Source of the DNA: Lithospermum erythrorhizon | Lineage: Eukaryota; Streptophyta; Magnoliopsida; Boraginales; Boraginaceae | NCBI GenBank assembly: GCA_019722365.1 | Contig: JADFUC010001868.1 | Location: 310,001-374,000 of the forward strand | Direction of reading: 5' to 3' | Length of the DNA stretch: 64,000 nt | In this document: piece by piece, positions 54,601-64,000 of the stretch | How the letters are laid out: every line of letters starts with the position of its first letter | Numbering within the stretch: the first letter of the stretch is position 1 | Notes under the pieces: generated by a model | What the model was told of the DNA's origin: nothing | The model's input: the letters and a program-made list of their open reading frames with translations, nothing else | Databases searched by the model: none | Position numbers and translations under genes: made by a program

Positions 54601-56712
54601 AATGGGAGGTTAGGCTCCATATAAACAGTTTGACTTCTTTCTGAAGTCTGTTCCATGAACATTGTCTTCGCGTCATTTGGATATTGCATTAGCTCCACAT
54701 AAACTGTTGAAATCACTGAGTGACTGTTGAAACCTACAAAGCAGGAAATTAATCCTCTAAGAGGAATCAAATCGGAGACCTCTTGAATATAAGCTATGCC
54801 CGAATACTGTTAGATTAAATGTATTTGGCCAGTTATGTTATCTACCCCATATATAATATGGGAAGAGGGTAATTAGAAGTTACAAGTTAAAATCCCATGA
54901 TCTCATGCCCCCTAAATTTGCACAGGTTGGATTGTGCTACCGATCACTAGTGTCGTATAAATAAAGGTTAGAAAATAATGTTATGTATATAATTCAATTT
55001 TTTCAAAATAAAATATATATACTGAATATGTTAAAAATATATGAAATGGTTTAAGTGACTTTCGCCGACACGTGCAATGTGCAATCCCATCAACTTTAAA
55101 CATGACATCATGATTAATTATCAATTTCGTCTATATGATTATCATCGAAAAATTGATTTCAATATGTAGAAGCTTATTAAAATAAAATTTGTCTAATATT
55201 AAGTATAATAAACATATTATAATATTATTTATTTGTGTTAGTCTCTTTCCATTATAAATTGATTTTAAGATGTATTCCATAATTTTTTTCAAATAAAAGA
55301 ATAGAAACAGTTTTATGAAAATTAATAAAACTAAAATAATAGTCATTTTTTGCCTCGATGAGCTTGTAACTTCAAACTTATAAATTCTAATACTCCCTAT
55401 GTTTTATATTGGCACAAAATTTTCTAACAAGAGTGATGGTTAATGATTCATGCATGCAGGCTAATATAGTCAAATTGGAGGACTAAAGTCACCCTCAAGT
55501 CCTCATCTAGTTTGGCAACATTTGGCCATATTACACTCAAATTAATTTCAAGTAATATATGTATTATCTAGTAAAAAAAAAACACTCAAATTAGATGCAA
55601 TCATCATTAAATTCACAATATATAGTATAAGTGATCGCAACAGTTTTCTCGATGTTATTTTTATGAATTAGCTACTATAGCAATTTTTGTGATTGCCAAT
55701 TTTGTTGTTTAAGGTAATAATTTAGATTCAGTTTTATAATTAGCAGTTTCTAGGTTCGGTTTTATGCATGGACCATTAAAAATAAATATCTTAAGTTTTA
55801 TAATTAGCAGTTTATAGGTTCCATTTTAGTCTATTATTTTTAAAATATACTACGTATAATCACATCTGATTTTTTGTTAGTTGAGATCAATAAATTTAAT
55901 ACCTTAATGATTACATAAGTATGATCTGATTAGAAAAGTAATATTGACAATACATTTAGGGTGCGTTTGGTATGAATGAATGAATTTGAAGGTAATTGAA
56001 TGAATGTGTTAGCGAAATGTACATAGTAAATGAATTGCTTTGAACAATTCAATTACTTTGTTTGGTATGTTATAGGAATCAAATAATTTATCTTACATAT
56101 TTCATATATGATAATAAGAATAAATAATAATATAAATAAATATATATTAAAAGTAGCCATAAATTTATTAATTATAAATTTTATTTAATTATTTATTATA
56201 AAATAATGAGATAAAATAATGTTAATATATTCATTTTACAAAATATATATTTTAAAGTAATTAATAATAATTTCAAAAATTGCTTAATAATATATTAAGT
56301 TTCATATTGCAACATATTAGTTTGGAGAAATACAATATACTTACTTTTAAAAGTAATATTATAAAATATTAGTTTAAAAATGATATTTAATAGATATTCA
56401 TTAGAATTATAGATTTTAGCATAATTTAGATATTATTACTTTAAAAGTATATTAATATTTTAAATTTAGGAGCAATACTATATATTTTATTATAATATCA
56501 TATAGTATTATTATAAAAATATTTCCTACTATAATTTTCACATAAAAATATTTACCATATATATTGATTAATTGATTATATAGACAAATTAAAAAAATTA
56601 TATATATATATATCATATTAATATAGTTAATATAACACATATATATTTATATGTCATATCATATTAAATATATAACTATTTATTATTATATATATAATAT
56701 TTATAATGTTAA
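51676..56712. other. Intergenic repeat-bearing region right of the SERINC gene
   Basis: No gene I can support. It contains the SERINC 3' UTR, a less AT-rich island at about 52.85-52.96 kb, a MITE at 53559-53725, a TACGGAGTA nonamer at 54474-54482 and a very AT-rich stretch at 56.1-56.7 kb. The 71-codon frame at 54098-54313 is preceded by a moderately GC-rich stretch, and the 83-codon minus frame at 54519-54770 has balanced composition. Neither matches a family I recognise. Confidence 0.55.
53559..53725. mobile_element. MITE with Stowaway-like ends and TA target duplication
   Basis: The left end CTTTCTCCATCCCATTTACT and the right end TTTGGGACTGAGGGAG (reverse complement CTCCCTCAGTCCCAAA) form an imperfect terminal inverted repeat, with TA at both flanks (53557-53558, 53726-53727). 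The element is 167 bp and non-coding. Internal sequence is weakly palindromic (AAAATTTTAGAAATTT / AATCTCTAAAATTT). Confidence 0.7.
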
Positions 56713-56721
56713 TAACTTATT

Positions 56722-56972
56722 GGGCAAAACCTGAATTGCCCAGTAAACTTATTAAGTAGTCCGCAGTTTTGGCCACTATGTATTTTTTACCGTTCCGCCC
56801 CGTTACATATCAACAGTCATTCGACCCCATTAAAACCAAGTTGACCGTTAGTTGACCATTATGTTGTTATTTGAGGCAAAGCGAGAACTTTTTTTAAAAG
56901 CCCCATGCGAGAATTGATTAAATTTCTAAAATTGAAACCCCTTCCCCCAATATACAAACAACTAAAAACACC
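56722..56972 (+). repeat. Left terminal inverted repeat of the MULE
   Basis: About 251 bp, pairing with 62191-62451. The first 30 bases carry the outer sub-motif GGGCAAAACCTGAATTGCCC, itself a short inverted repeat (GGGCA / TGCCC). TIRs of MULEs normally carry the promoters of the internal genes; here the GRF relic begins about 90 bp after the TIR. Confidence 0.88.
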
Positions 56973-57019
56973 TAATTGAATTCAATCTTCAATTTTAAAA
57001 ACCATAAACCCTAATCAAT

Positions 57020-57563
57020 CTCCCCCAATTCAATTTCTACGAATTGAAGTTCGATTTGATGTCGGTTGTTACAAACAATGAACAAAGGGCCGTCTATTGC
57101 AAGTATTGTGGCAAATTGTGTATCAAACTCGTATCAACAACAAAGAAAATCCGGGAAGGATGTTTTTCGCTTGTCCAACTCCTCGGGTATGTTATGTTGT
57201 CATTTGTGTTCTTGCTTAGTCATAATAAGTTGAATTTTGTCAATTAATGTTAAACCCGCTTATAGGTATAGGAAATTGCAATTTGGATGGAGTGGGTTGA
57301 TAGAATTGGATATGTGCATTCTCTTGGACGGTTTGAAGCACTTGAGTTGGTGTTGAAGGAGAAGAATGATCAAATTGCAGTTGGAGTTGAAAAAGCGATC
57401 ACGTTTGAAGGACTTAGGCTGCGAGGAGAAATTCTTGCTTGATAGGTGTTTGACAAATTTACTCAAAGGCATTGTTGGAGCTAGTAATGCTTGTCGAGTC
57501 TTTTTCCAATGGTTGTTTGATGGAGGAAATGAAACAAAGGCATTGGAGTTGGCTGATGTTTGA
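57020..57563 (+). pseudogene. GRF-type zinc-finger gene relic inside the MULE
   Basis: Starting near the ATG at 57059, the frame gives MSVVTNNEQRAVYCKYCGKL, the first half of a GRF zinc finger (a CxCG-type entry). The second half, ENPGRMFFACPTPR, is present at about 57146-57187 but in another frame, so one base is missing or extra near 57143-57146. After a likely intron (donor-like GTATG at 57187, acceptor-like AG near 57266) the remains of a C-terminal Trp/Asp region and a helical tail follow in yet another frame (VLKEKNDQIAVGVEKAI, then ERRNSCLIGV). The gene type matches small plant GRF proteins of the At4g04775-like group, recalled from family knowledge. It points towards the transposase relic, so the two are convergent. 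Confidence 0.65.
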
Positions 57564-58689
57564 ATTGTTTGAAGTTGTTAGTTGTTGAATTGTGGTAGTG
57601 TTCTATTATGTTTGTAATCCAAACTCTAGGAATGTTGTAGTTTATGTAGCCAAGTTTTAGTTTGAAATCATAGTAATTGGAACTCTAGCAATGTTGTTCA
57701 ATTGGAGTAGTCTTTTGTGACACCCGCGCCTCTTTGTAAGAAAGAAATGAAAACACCAACAACTCCTTGAGCTAAATCATTGTTCACATTTTTTTCCGGG
57801 GAAGCTAAAAGAATCATGAATATGAAACTTTTCTATTTTTTGTTATATGATGCAAATTGTTTCAATGCATTTTGATTCAATGCTTCATTTTGATTGATTC
57901 ATTTTGATTCAATGCTTCATTATCTAGCAATGTTGTTCAATTGTAGTAGTGTTCGCTTTTGCAAGGCTTGATTCATGGTTCATTAGCTTCATTTATGTTG
58001 CAATGTGTGGTATACTAGTGCATTAGCTTCATGGTTAATCTCTATACTACAAATAATAAAGATTGGCAGTTTTAAAGCTTGCAAGTTCAACACTAGTGCA
58101 TAACATGTAATTTGTTCATGTTCGCCACAAACCAAACATACTTGGCAATCACTTGAGGTAGATGACACAAGCATTCCCAACAAACTTAAGTTTTAAAACC
58201 TTAAGGGGAGTGAATAGTCTAGTGGGTACAAAATGAAATCAAACAAGATTCATCCAGCCAGAGACAAGCTTTTCCTTTTTAGTTCATGTCGTCTTTTTTT
58301 GAGGACCTTTGTCATGTTAACAAGCTGGTTAAGGTGGAACTCACTTTATGGTGCGTCTAGGTGGCTTTATCTGCTTGGTTTTGGTGGCCGGTGAGTACAC
58401 TTGTTGGCCTCTCCCGGACTTGATTACACGGTGCTTGTTGAGAATGTGGTTTGGAAGATTGCACTGGAGTTTGTGGTATGACCGGCAGTTGAGGTACCAT
58501 GTTCCTTATATCATTCATCCACTCATATAGATCGTGCAACTGCAATAAACAAAAAAAAATAAAAGAAGATTGAGAAAGAAGAAACTTACGATTAGAGTAG
58601 CTTACAATATAGAAAACAAAGATTGAAAGATTGAAGAAGCAAAAGTAATTGAAAATGAAAGTAAAGAAACAAAAGCAAGATAGAAAGCA

Positions 58690-61600
58690 ATGCATATTTT
58701 TTCATGGGCAGAGATTGTGCAGGATCAATTGACCTCTTCCTCTCCAATATGGCGAGGTGTGGTTGGAGGATTTGTGATGGGCAACCCGGTGGTTGGTTTC
58801 TTCTTAGAATCTTATAACTGCGGGGCCTATGTACTTCAAATCTGGCTTCTTTGTGGGACATGTCTGATGTTGTGACCTTGATTCCACGGTGTTTAAGAGT
58901 GTACATCCATCTAGTTAGAACATCCTTTCCGCAGCTTTTTATTTCATTTATATCTCTTAACTTACTCACCTTTTTTTAGAGTGCACTTTTGCTTATGCTT
59001 TACAAACTTAGGAGTGACAATTTATTACATTTGTCTTTGTCCAGCTCGAGAAGGGCCATTCATGGGTGGAAGCACATGTTCGCCAAAGTCCATCGAAGGT
59101 CGGCTTTTATGTGATTAGAAGCGACATCATGGAGAGGATTGGCCTCGTTTGTAATTCTTGAGGAATGGCGTCTACACATGGAATGCATTAGCGCGCGACT
59201 GCAACTACGTTCCGCTTCCTCACCATTATCAACCATAAGCTGTTCTCCATTTACCACATTATACCTCGAAAGCCATCGGCGCCATTCCAAAACATAATCG
59301 AACCATATTGATTTATGACCTTATGCATGATATTTATTAATTCTAGGACATAGAGGACTGGTTTAGTGCCTATAGACAACTTTCTATCAGCACATCACTC
59401 TCCGTACATAATCTACTAATTCTCTCGAAGCATAGTAATAATTTGGCTTATCTCTAGCGAGAAAGTATGAAAGAATTAAAAAGATTCACTCAGGATTATT
59501 AGCGGCGTATACGATTGCTTATTTAAACTAAAAATGCCTTGCACAGTGTTCGAGGCACCGGCATTGTTTTCCATCCAAGCATGTGCAGCAGCATCAGCCT
59601 CCTTGAGAGCGACGCCTTGATGTGATATCTTGCTTTAGTTGATGCTCTTTGCGAAACTATAGTTTGTCTCTTAGAAGCTGGCTGCCATGAGACCTCTTGA
59701 AATTTTTGTATATATATTTGAACCACCGGTTTACGTAATTCAACATTTATTAAGATCTAAATGCGATACTCTACAGTCCACTGAAAGGCGATGAATTACA
59801 TTATGTATTAGCATTACTATGAGTGGTTAATATAACATAAATACATAAAAAATAATAGAAAGTTTACATACCTTTTGTCTATCGCTCTAAATTTATCACA
59901 TAGTCTTCCTGATCAACTATGTTCAAGTCTTCGACAAAGCTTGAATAAATCATTTCCAAACATCCTTATTTTCTTTCTACCGACTCTTGTCGACACAAAG
60001 GCCACCAGCCATTGTTTGGATCAAGTGCTGGCTTCTTGTAAGTATTTGTTGTTTATGAACTCCGCAGTATGACAACCATCCAATCTATCAACTTTCTACG
60101 CGCTTCTTTGAAGCCATTGTCAAGGGCTTTAAACATACATAAATTCTCTTAAACACCCTGCAGGTTCCATACTTAACTTCCAGCTTTTCGTCATACTCAG
60201 CGAAACCGCGATTGGAACCTTGATGTGTTCTCTTGACTCATCAGCATAATCCCGCTGAGGCCATGCAGTCTTCATGATCGCCTCACATGAACTTGATGCC
60301 TTTTCCCTCGCTCTTGCTTTGGTTGGTAGTTATGAAGCAATCCATACTTCTTGTCAATTGCAAGTCTTAAAAGACACTAATAGACATATCGGCAACAACA
60401 TAAACCAATCGCCTTGATACTCTGGCCAACCATTGCTTACTTTTAATCGAGCTCCTCCTGCTTTGCTTGGCAGACGGTTTTCATGCTTCCTAGGGTGATG
60501 CTTTGCTCGCTGTCAGTATCATTTAACTTTTTTATCCATAGAAAGCCAAACACTCCATGAAACTTACATACAGCTCCACAACCTTTACTGCATTTACATA
60601 TTAACTTGAGACATCCTTTCTCGATTCGCGTACCATTTCATAGCTTCTTTGAAGCCCTTTCGAGGAAGCTGGAAAACACCGATTTTGGGAATAATTTTTG
60701 GATTTCTCATATTTCTCCCATTGGAAGTGAGCATTACCTCCTCTTTTCCTTCTACAAGTCATTCTCGGTTATTAATATCCGTGCCATCGGCTATCGGATG
60801 TGGAGTCACCGCTGTAAGATCGAGTTGTCATCCTCTTCCTCCTCGTCTTGCTCACCGCCAGGCCACTTATGCATTTTGAACCCGGCCACTCGGCCTCCAC
60901 TGCATTTTGAATTCAATTCCATGTCTAGCATATAGCCTACATACGCTTTCTTCTTATTTCTGATGTTTGCCGCTACCATTGAATTGTTTGAGTGTACCCC
61001 GTCAAAAACACACTATTCTCAAGCGTTGACATTTGAGGACCATAGCCTGTATTAGCTATGACGGCACCGCCAGGACATCATAGTCAGCATTATCAATGAA
61101 GCATCCAACATCATTCTCATGGCCATCATAGTCGGGGAATAATGAAATTCCTCTTGATGACTTCTCTAAAAATCACGACGGACAATGTTGATTTGTGATC
61201 GGCCCGATTCTCCGTCATCAAATCGTCCATCTCGCTTCCCGTATAACATCTTCAATTTAGAGTCATCATAAATCCTCACTACACCGCTCTACGCTCTGGC
61301 TTCCCACTTCTTCCTTTATGTCAATATTATCTTCACTATCATAATCCATCCTAAAATGCTCATTCTACATTTTCCTCATGTTCAACCTCATTCTCTACCT
61401 CGTTTAGTTTCTCCTTCCTTTCACCGCTCTCGTTTCTGCCCGTTTTCATATCCGTAGTCTCATTTTCTATACCATTCACATGAACAACATCATTATCATC
61501 ACCTAAATTAAAAGGTATGATAGCCAACTTAGCAGACTCAATAGATTTAGACTTAAGCACCTCATTCGAGACTCGATTATCTTTAACACTCAAACTGAGA

Positions 61601-61890
61601 TTACCATCATCAACTTCATCTATTAGCTGAAGGTACTGGGCCAAGAAAATAGACATCCATAAACTTATACTCAGGTGTGAGACTTAAAAACTTAGTAACA
61701 TTATGGGCATACTTAAGACATCTAATCATTGTGACCTTGATTTACGGATCTTGGTAGGCCATGACCTTAAATTTACGTACCTAAACCCCAATCGGAAAGC
61801 CGGCAGTTAATCCGAACCTAATTCAAGCGAAATTGACATCCTGACAATCAAAAGTTTCAACCTTTCCTCCTTCGTATGACAACATAGGGT
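58690..61890 (-). pseudogene. MuDR-type transposase relic
   Basis: The reading order is minus strand, broken by many frameshifts and stops. An N-terminal acidic region is readable at 61656-61360 (ENEVEHEENVE), preceded by CLKYAHNVTKFLSLTPEYKF upstream at about 61.72 kb. The best evidence is at about 60210-59870: ELRRTHQGSN, then KRIYVCLKALDNGFKEARRK, then an LDGCH-like site (first catalytic Asp of the DDE/MULE domain, one base out of frame), then DPNNGWWPLCVD, KDVWKWFIQALSK and IVDQEDYVI. A SWIM-finger relic (IPCVDAI, the His of CxH replaced by Asp) lies at about 59.18-59.10 kb. A Lys-rich tail with RRNQPPGCPSQ follows near 58.80 kb. A functional transposase cannot be made from this copy. Confidence 0.8.
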
Positions 61891-62190
61891 GCCAACAAAA
61901 TGAAGTCCATTATAATGAACCTAACGCTAAACAAATTCGTTCTATATAAAGAGCCATGTAATTGGCGTCTTTAGCCGAGCCGTGCTCCGTGGTCGCGAAT
62001 GAAACCCGGCGTAGCTTAGGGGTTTCACCTCTCGATTGAGGATAAATTAAGAAGTTATAGGGGCAGGCGGAAATCGGAGGTGAAAGAAGAACAAATTCTA
62101 GGAGTTTTTTAGGCGAAATCAGTGAAATTGGGTTTAGGGTTGTCTCCGATTTGGGAATTTGGAGAAGTGAAAATCGATTTGGGACTTTGA

Positions 62191-62451
62191 GTGTTTTAGT
62201 TTTTTGTATATTGGGGGAAGGGGTTTCAATTCGAGGAAATTCTAATCGACCGCATGGGAACTTTTTAAAAAAATTATGTTTGCTTTAAATAATAACAACA
62301 TAACTGAAGTCAGAAGCCCAACGATTAAAGCTTGCCGGAATAGGTTGATTACATTTGAAGTGGATATGTAATGGGTGCGATGGTCAAAATAAATACATAT
62401 TGACCAAAACCGTGACACCAAAATAAGGCGATGGGCAATGTGCCTTTTGCC
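62191..62451 (-). repeat. Right terminal inverted repeat of the MULE
   Basis: About 261 bp, the inverted partner of 56722-56972. Read on the minus strand it begins GGCAAAAGGCACATTGCCCA. Divergence from the left TIR is visible (scattered substitutions and a few indels), more than expected for a very young element. Confidence 0.88.
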
Positions 62452-62460
62452 TAACTTATT

Positions 62461-64000
62461 TATATTTAGGTATCTTGTATAAGGTAATTGGCTAATACCA
62501 CCGTAATGGGGGGTAATAGTTTACTTGCTTATACCAGGAAGTAATGGTACCAATGGGGGCTAGGAAATAAATAAATTTAAATATCAAACCAAGTAATGGA
62601 ATCAAATCTCATTTCATTCCATTATATCTCATTCCATTTCAACATGGTACCATTTAATTGCATTTGCTGGGTGTTTTAGCCCATATTCTTGAGGTTAAAT
62701 TGGAGTATGAATTAGTAACTTTTTGCGTTAGAGTTTGTAATTTATTCAGCATTGTTAGGTGAACTAACTTTAAAGATAATTCAAATCAAAGATATATTTT
62801 AAAATAAATTAATATAAAAATGCAACAAGATAAACTACAAAAGAAGCATGACGTATTAACAAATTACCAATAAATTAATTGTAACAAAGACGAAAACGGC
62901 AATCCCTTTATTTTCCTATATTTTACATTTCATATTGGTATAATACATGCTCCATCATATTTATAGTAAAATTTTTTAATTATTATATTTTGATATATTT
63001 TTATAAGGTACAAGATAATATATAAATACATTCAAATTCAAAATTAACCATCTTTAAAAATACGTATGAGATAAAAACATTCCAACATTTTAGTAACATT
63101 TAAACAACGAATATCTCAACAAATCAGTAAAAAACATTTTAGTCAACTCTTATTTTTGGAACAAAATCTTTGTTTTTTTTGTTATCTGAAAATATCTTTG
63201 TTAGTGGACCTAATCGAATGGTAAAACCGTGTGAGTAGATAAGGACCTTAACTAATGACAGCAAGCTACAATAATCAAAACGTAGGTAGTAATCCCTCCG
63301 TTACTAAAAACTTGTTTAATTTTGATTTTTTCATAGTCGAACTTTGATCGTAGATATTTTTGTTTGTGTTATATAATATTTTATGAAAAATATAGCAATA
63401 AAAAATATATTTTAAACTGTTTCCATTGATATATTTTTCATCAAATATTATATAACACAAACAAAAATATTTACAATCAAAGTTTAATTATACAAAGTTA
63501 GATAATTTTTTAGAAACGGATGGAGTAATAACATGGAATGGCATTCCGTACAAATTAATAATCCGTATTTTAATGTAATTAATAAGAAATTGATTTATTT
63601 CAATAATGCTAGTACTATATATGTCTTAAAAAAATTATTACTTTTTAAAAATAATTTTTACTTTTTTCATCTGATGAAGCATGTCTATTTTTTTCTTATA
63701 AATTGTCTATTTAATCAATTTTTACATATATTCTAGAAAATGAACCATAACACAATGCGAGATATTAAAATATTATCTCTTAAATTTGAGAAAAATTAAA
63801 AACTAGACAATATGAAAGGGAGGAAGCTCAATTTTTTTTTTTTTATAAATAATATACTCCATAAGAAGTGGTATTCGCTTTTTATTTGAGTGTTCGTAAG
63901 AGCACTGCTACTTTTTGGAAATACAATTTTAATTATTAATTATTTCTTGTACATATTATGAAAAAATATAATAAAAATAATCAGCTATAAAAATATTTTT
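62461..64000. other. Right-hand intergenic flank
   Basis: No gene seen. GGTACCAT palindromic words occur at 62546 and 62645 in an ATTCCATT-rich stretch that looks like a degraded MITE. A clear Stowaway-type MITE follows at 63.29 kb. The remainder is AT-rich with short meaningless frames. Confidence 0.6.
63292..63525. mobile_element. Stowaway-type MITE, near-perfect palindrome
   Basis: The element starts ATCCCTCCGTTACTAAAAAC and ends TTAGAAACGGATGGAG, flanked by TA (63290-63291 and 63526-63527). The arms pair over most of their length: AATATTTTTGTTTGTGTTAT in the left arm is matched by ATAACACAAACAAAAATATT in the right. Length is about 234 bp, non-coding. The CTCCCTCCGT-like end and TA duplication define the Stowaway (Tc1/mariner-derived) group. 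Confidence 0.88.

Larger units (their letters stand above)
56713..62460. mobile_element. Mutator-like element (MULE), complete ends, degenerate coding
   Basis: A perfect 9-bp target duplication, TAACTTATT, lies at 56713-56721 and 62452-62460. The element between them (56722-62451, 5730 bp) starts GGGCAAAACC and ends ..CCTTTTGCC. Long terminal inverted repeats span about 56722-56972 and 62191-62451: TTGCCCA, GTTTTGG..ATATGTATTT, GTTACATATC, GAAACCCCTTCCCCCAATAT and TACAAA-AACTAAA occur in the same order in both when one is reverse-complemented. Long TIRs plus a 9-bp duplication are diagnostic of Mutator superfamily elements. Inside lie a GRF zinc-finger relic on the plus strand and a broken MuDR-type transposase on the minus strand, so the element is probably immobile by itself. 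The intact duplication suggests a fairly recent insertion, while the internal frameshifts suggest it was already defective or mobilised in trans. Confidence 0.92.

Noticed and set aside
55960..62700. Idea that the MULE is nested inside a hAT-like MITE starting GGGTGCGTTTGGTATG at 55.96 kb
   Set aside because: The matching inverted end (TACCAAACGCACCC) is not present right of 62460; only a vague ATTCCATT-rich stretch is there, so a nested structure is not supported.

Overview
This window is plant nuclear DNA, almost certainly from a eudicot. It is AT-rich, its genes are split by many GT-AG introns, the protein families are plant-specific (HEN1 with dsRBD/La-like/PPIase-like/methyltransferase layout, class XI myosin, YUCCA, plant ING1), and the intergenic space holds plant transposons (Mutator-like element, Stowaway-type MITEs, tRNA-derived SINEs). 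The lineage cannot be fixed from sequence alone. Repeated TACGGAGTA motifs and a GRF zinc-finger gene inside a MULE lean weakly towards Caryophyllales (inference only).

Layout: 1-4.3 kb is intergenic. HEN1 (+) spans 4.3-9.5 kb. A 38-exon class XI myosin heavy chain (+) spans 11.1-25.1 kb. A three-exon YUCCA auxin-biosynthesis monooxygenase (+) spans 28.4-30.0 kb. An 18-exon mitochondrial chaperonin CPN60/HSP60 (+) spans 31.3-35.6 kb. An ING1-type PHD-finger protein (-) spans 36.9-40.0 kb and is convergent with CPN60. From 40.0 to 48.4 kb lies a gene-free, very AT-rich block with several repeat arrays, a MITE and an inverted SINE. A 12-exon SERINC/TMS1 membrane protein gene (+) spans 48.5-51.7 kb. 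The remainder is repeat-rich: a MITE at 53.6 kb, a complete but coding-degenerate Mutator-like element at 56.7-62.5 kb with a perfect 9-bp target duplication, and a Stowaway-type MITE at 63.3 kb.

The genes are unrelated housekeeping, developmental and hormone genes and do not form a pathway or cluster. I rebuilt exon structures by hand from splice signals and family homology. Myosin, YUCCA, ING1 and SERINC sum to whole codons with no internal stop (1464, 430, 242 and 416 aa). HEN1 needs two single-base corrections at homopolymers, and CPN60 has one intron whose junction is one base off canonical. These could be sequence errors, non-canonical splicing or real lesions. I did not find a convincing new biological system. 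The most interesting objects are the MULE with a transposase relic facing a GRF zinc-finger gene, a small SINE family with two copies, and the splice oddities.
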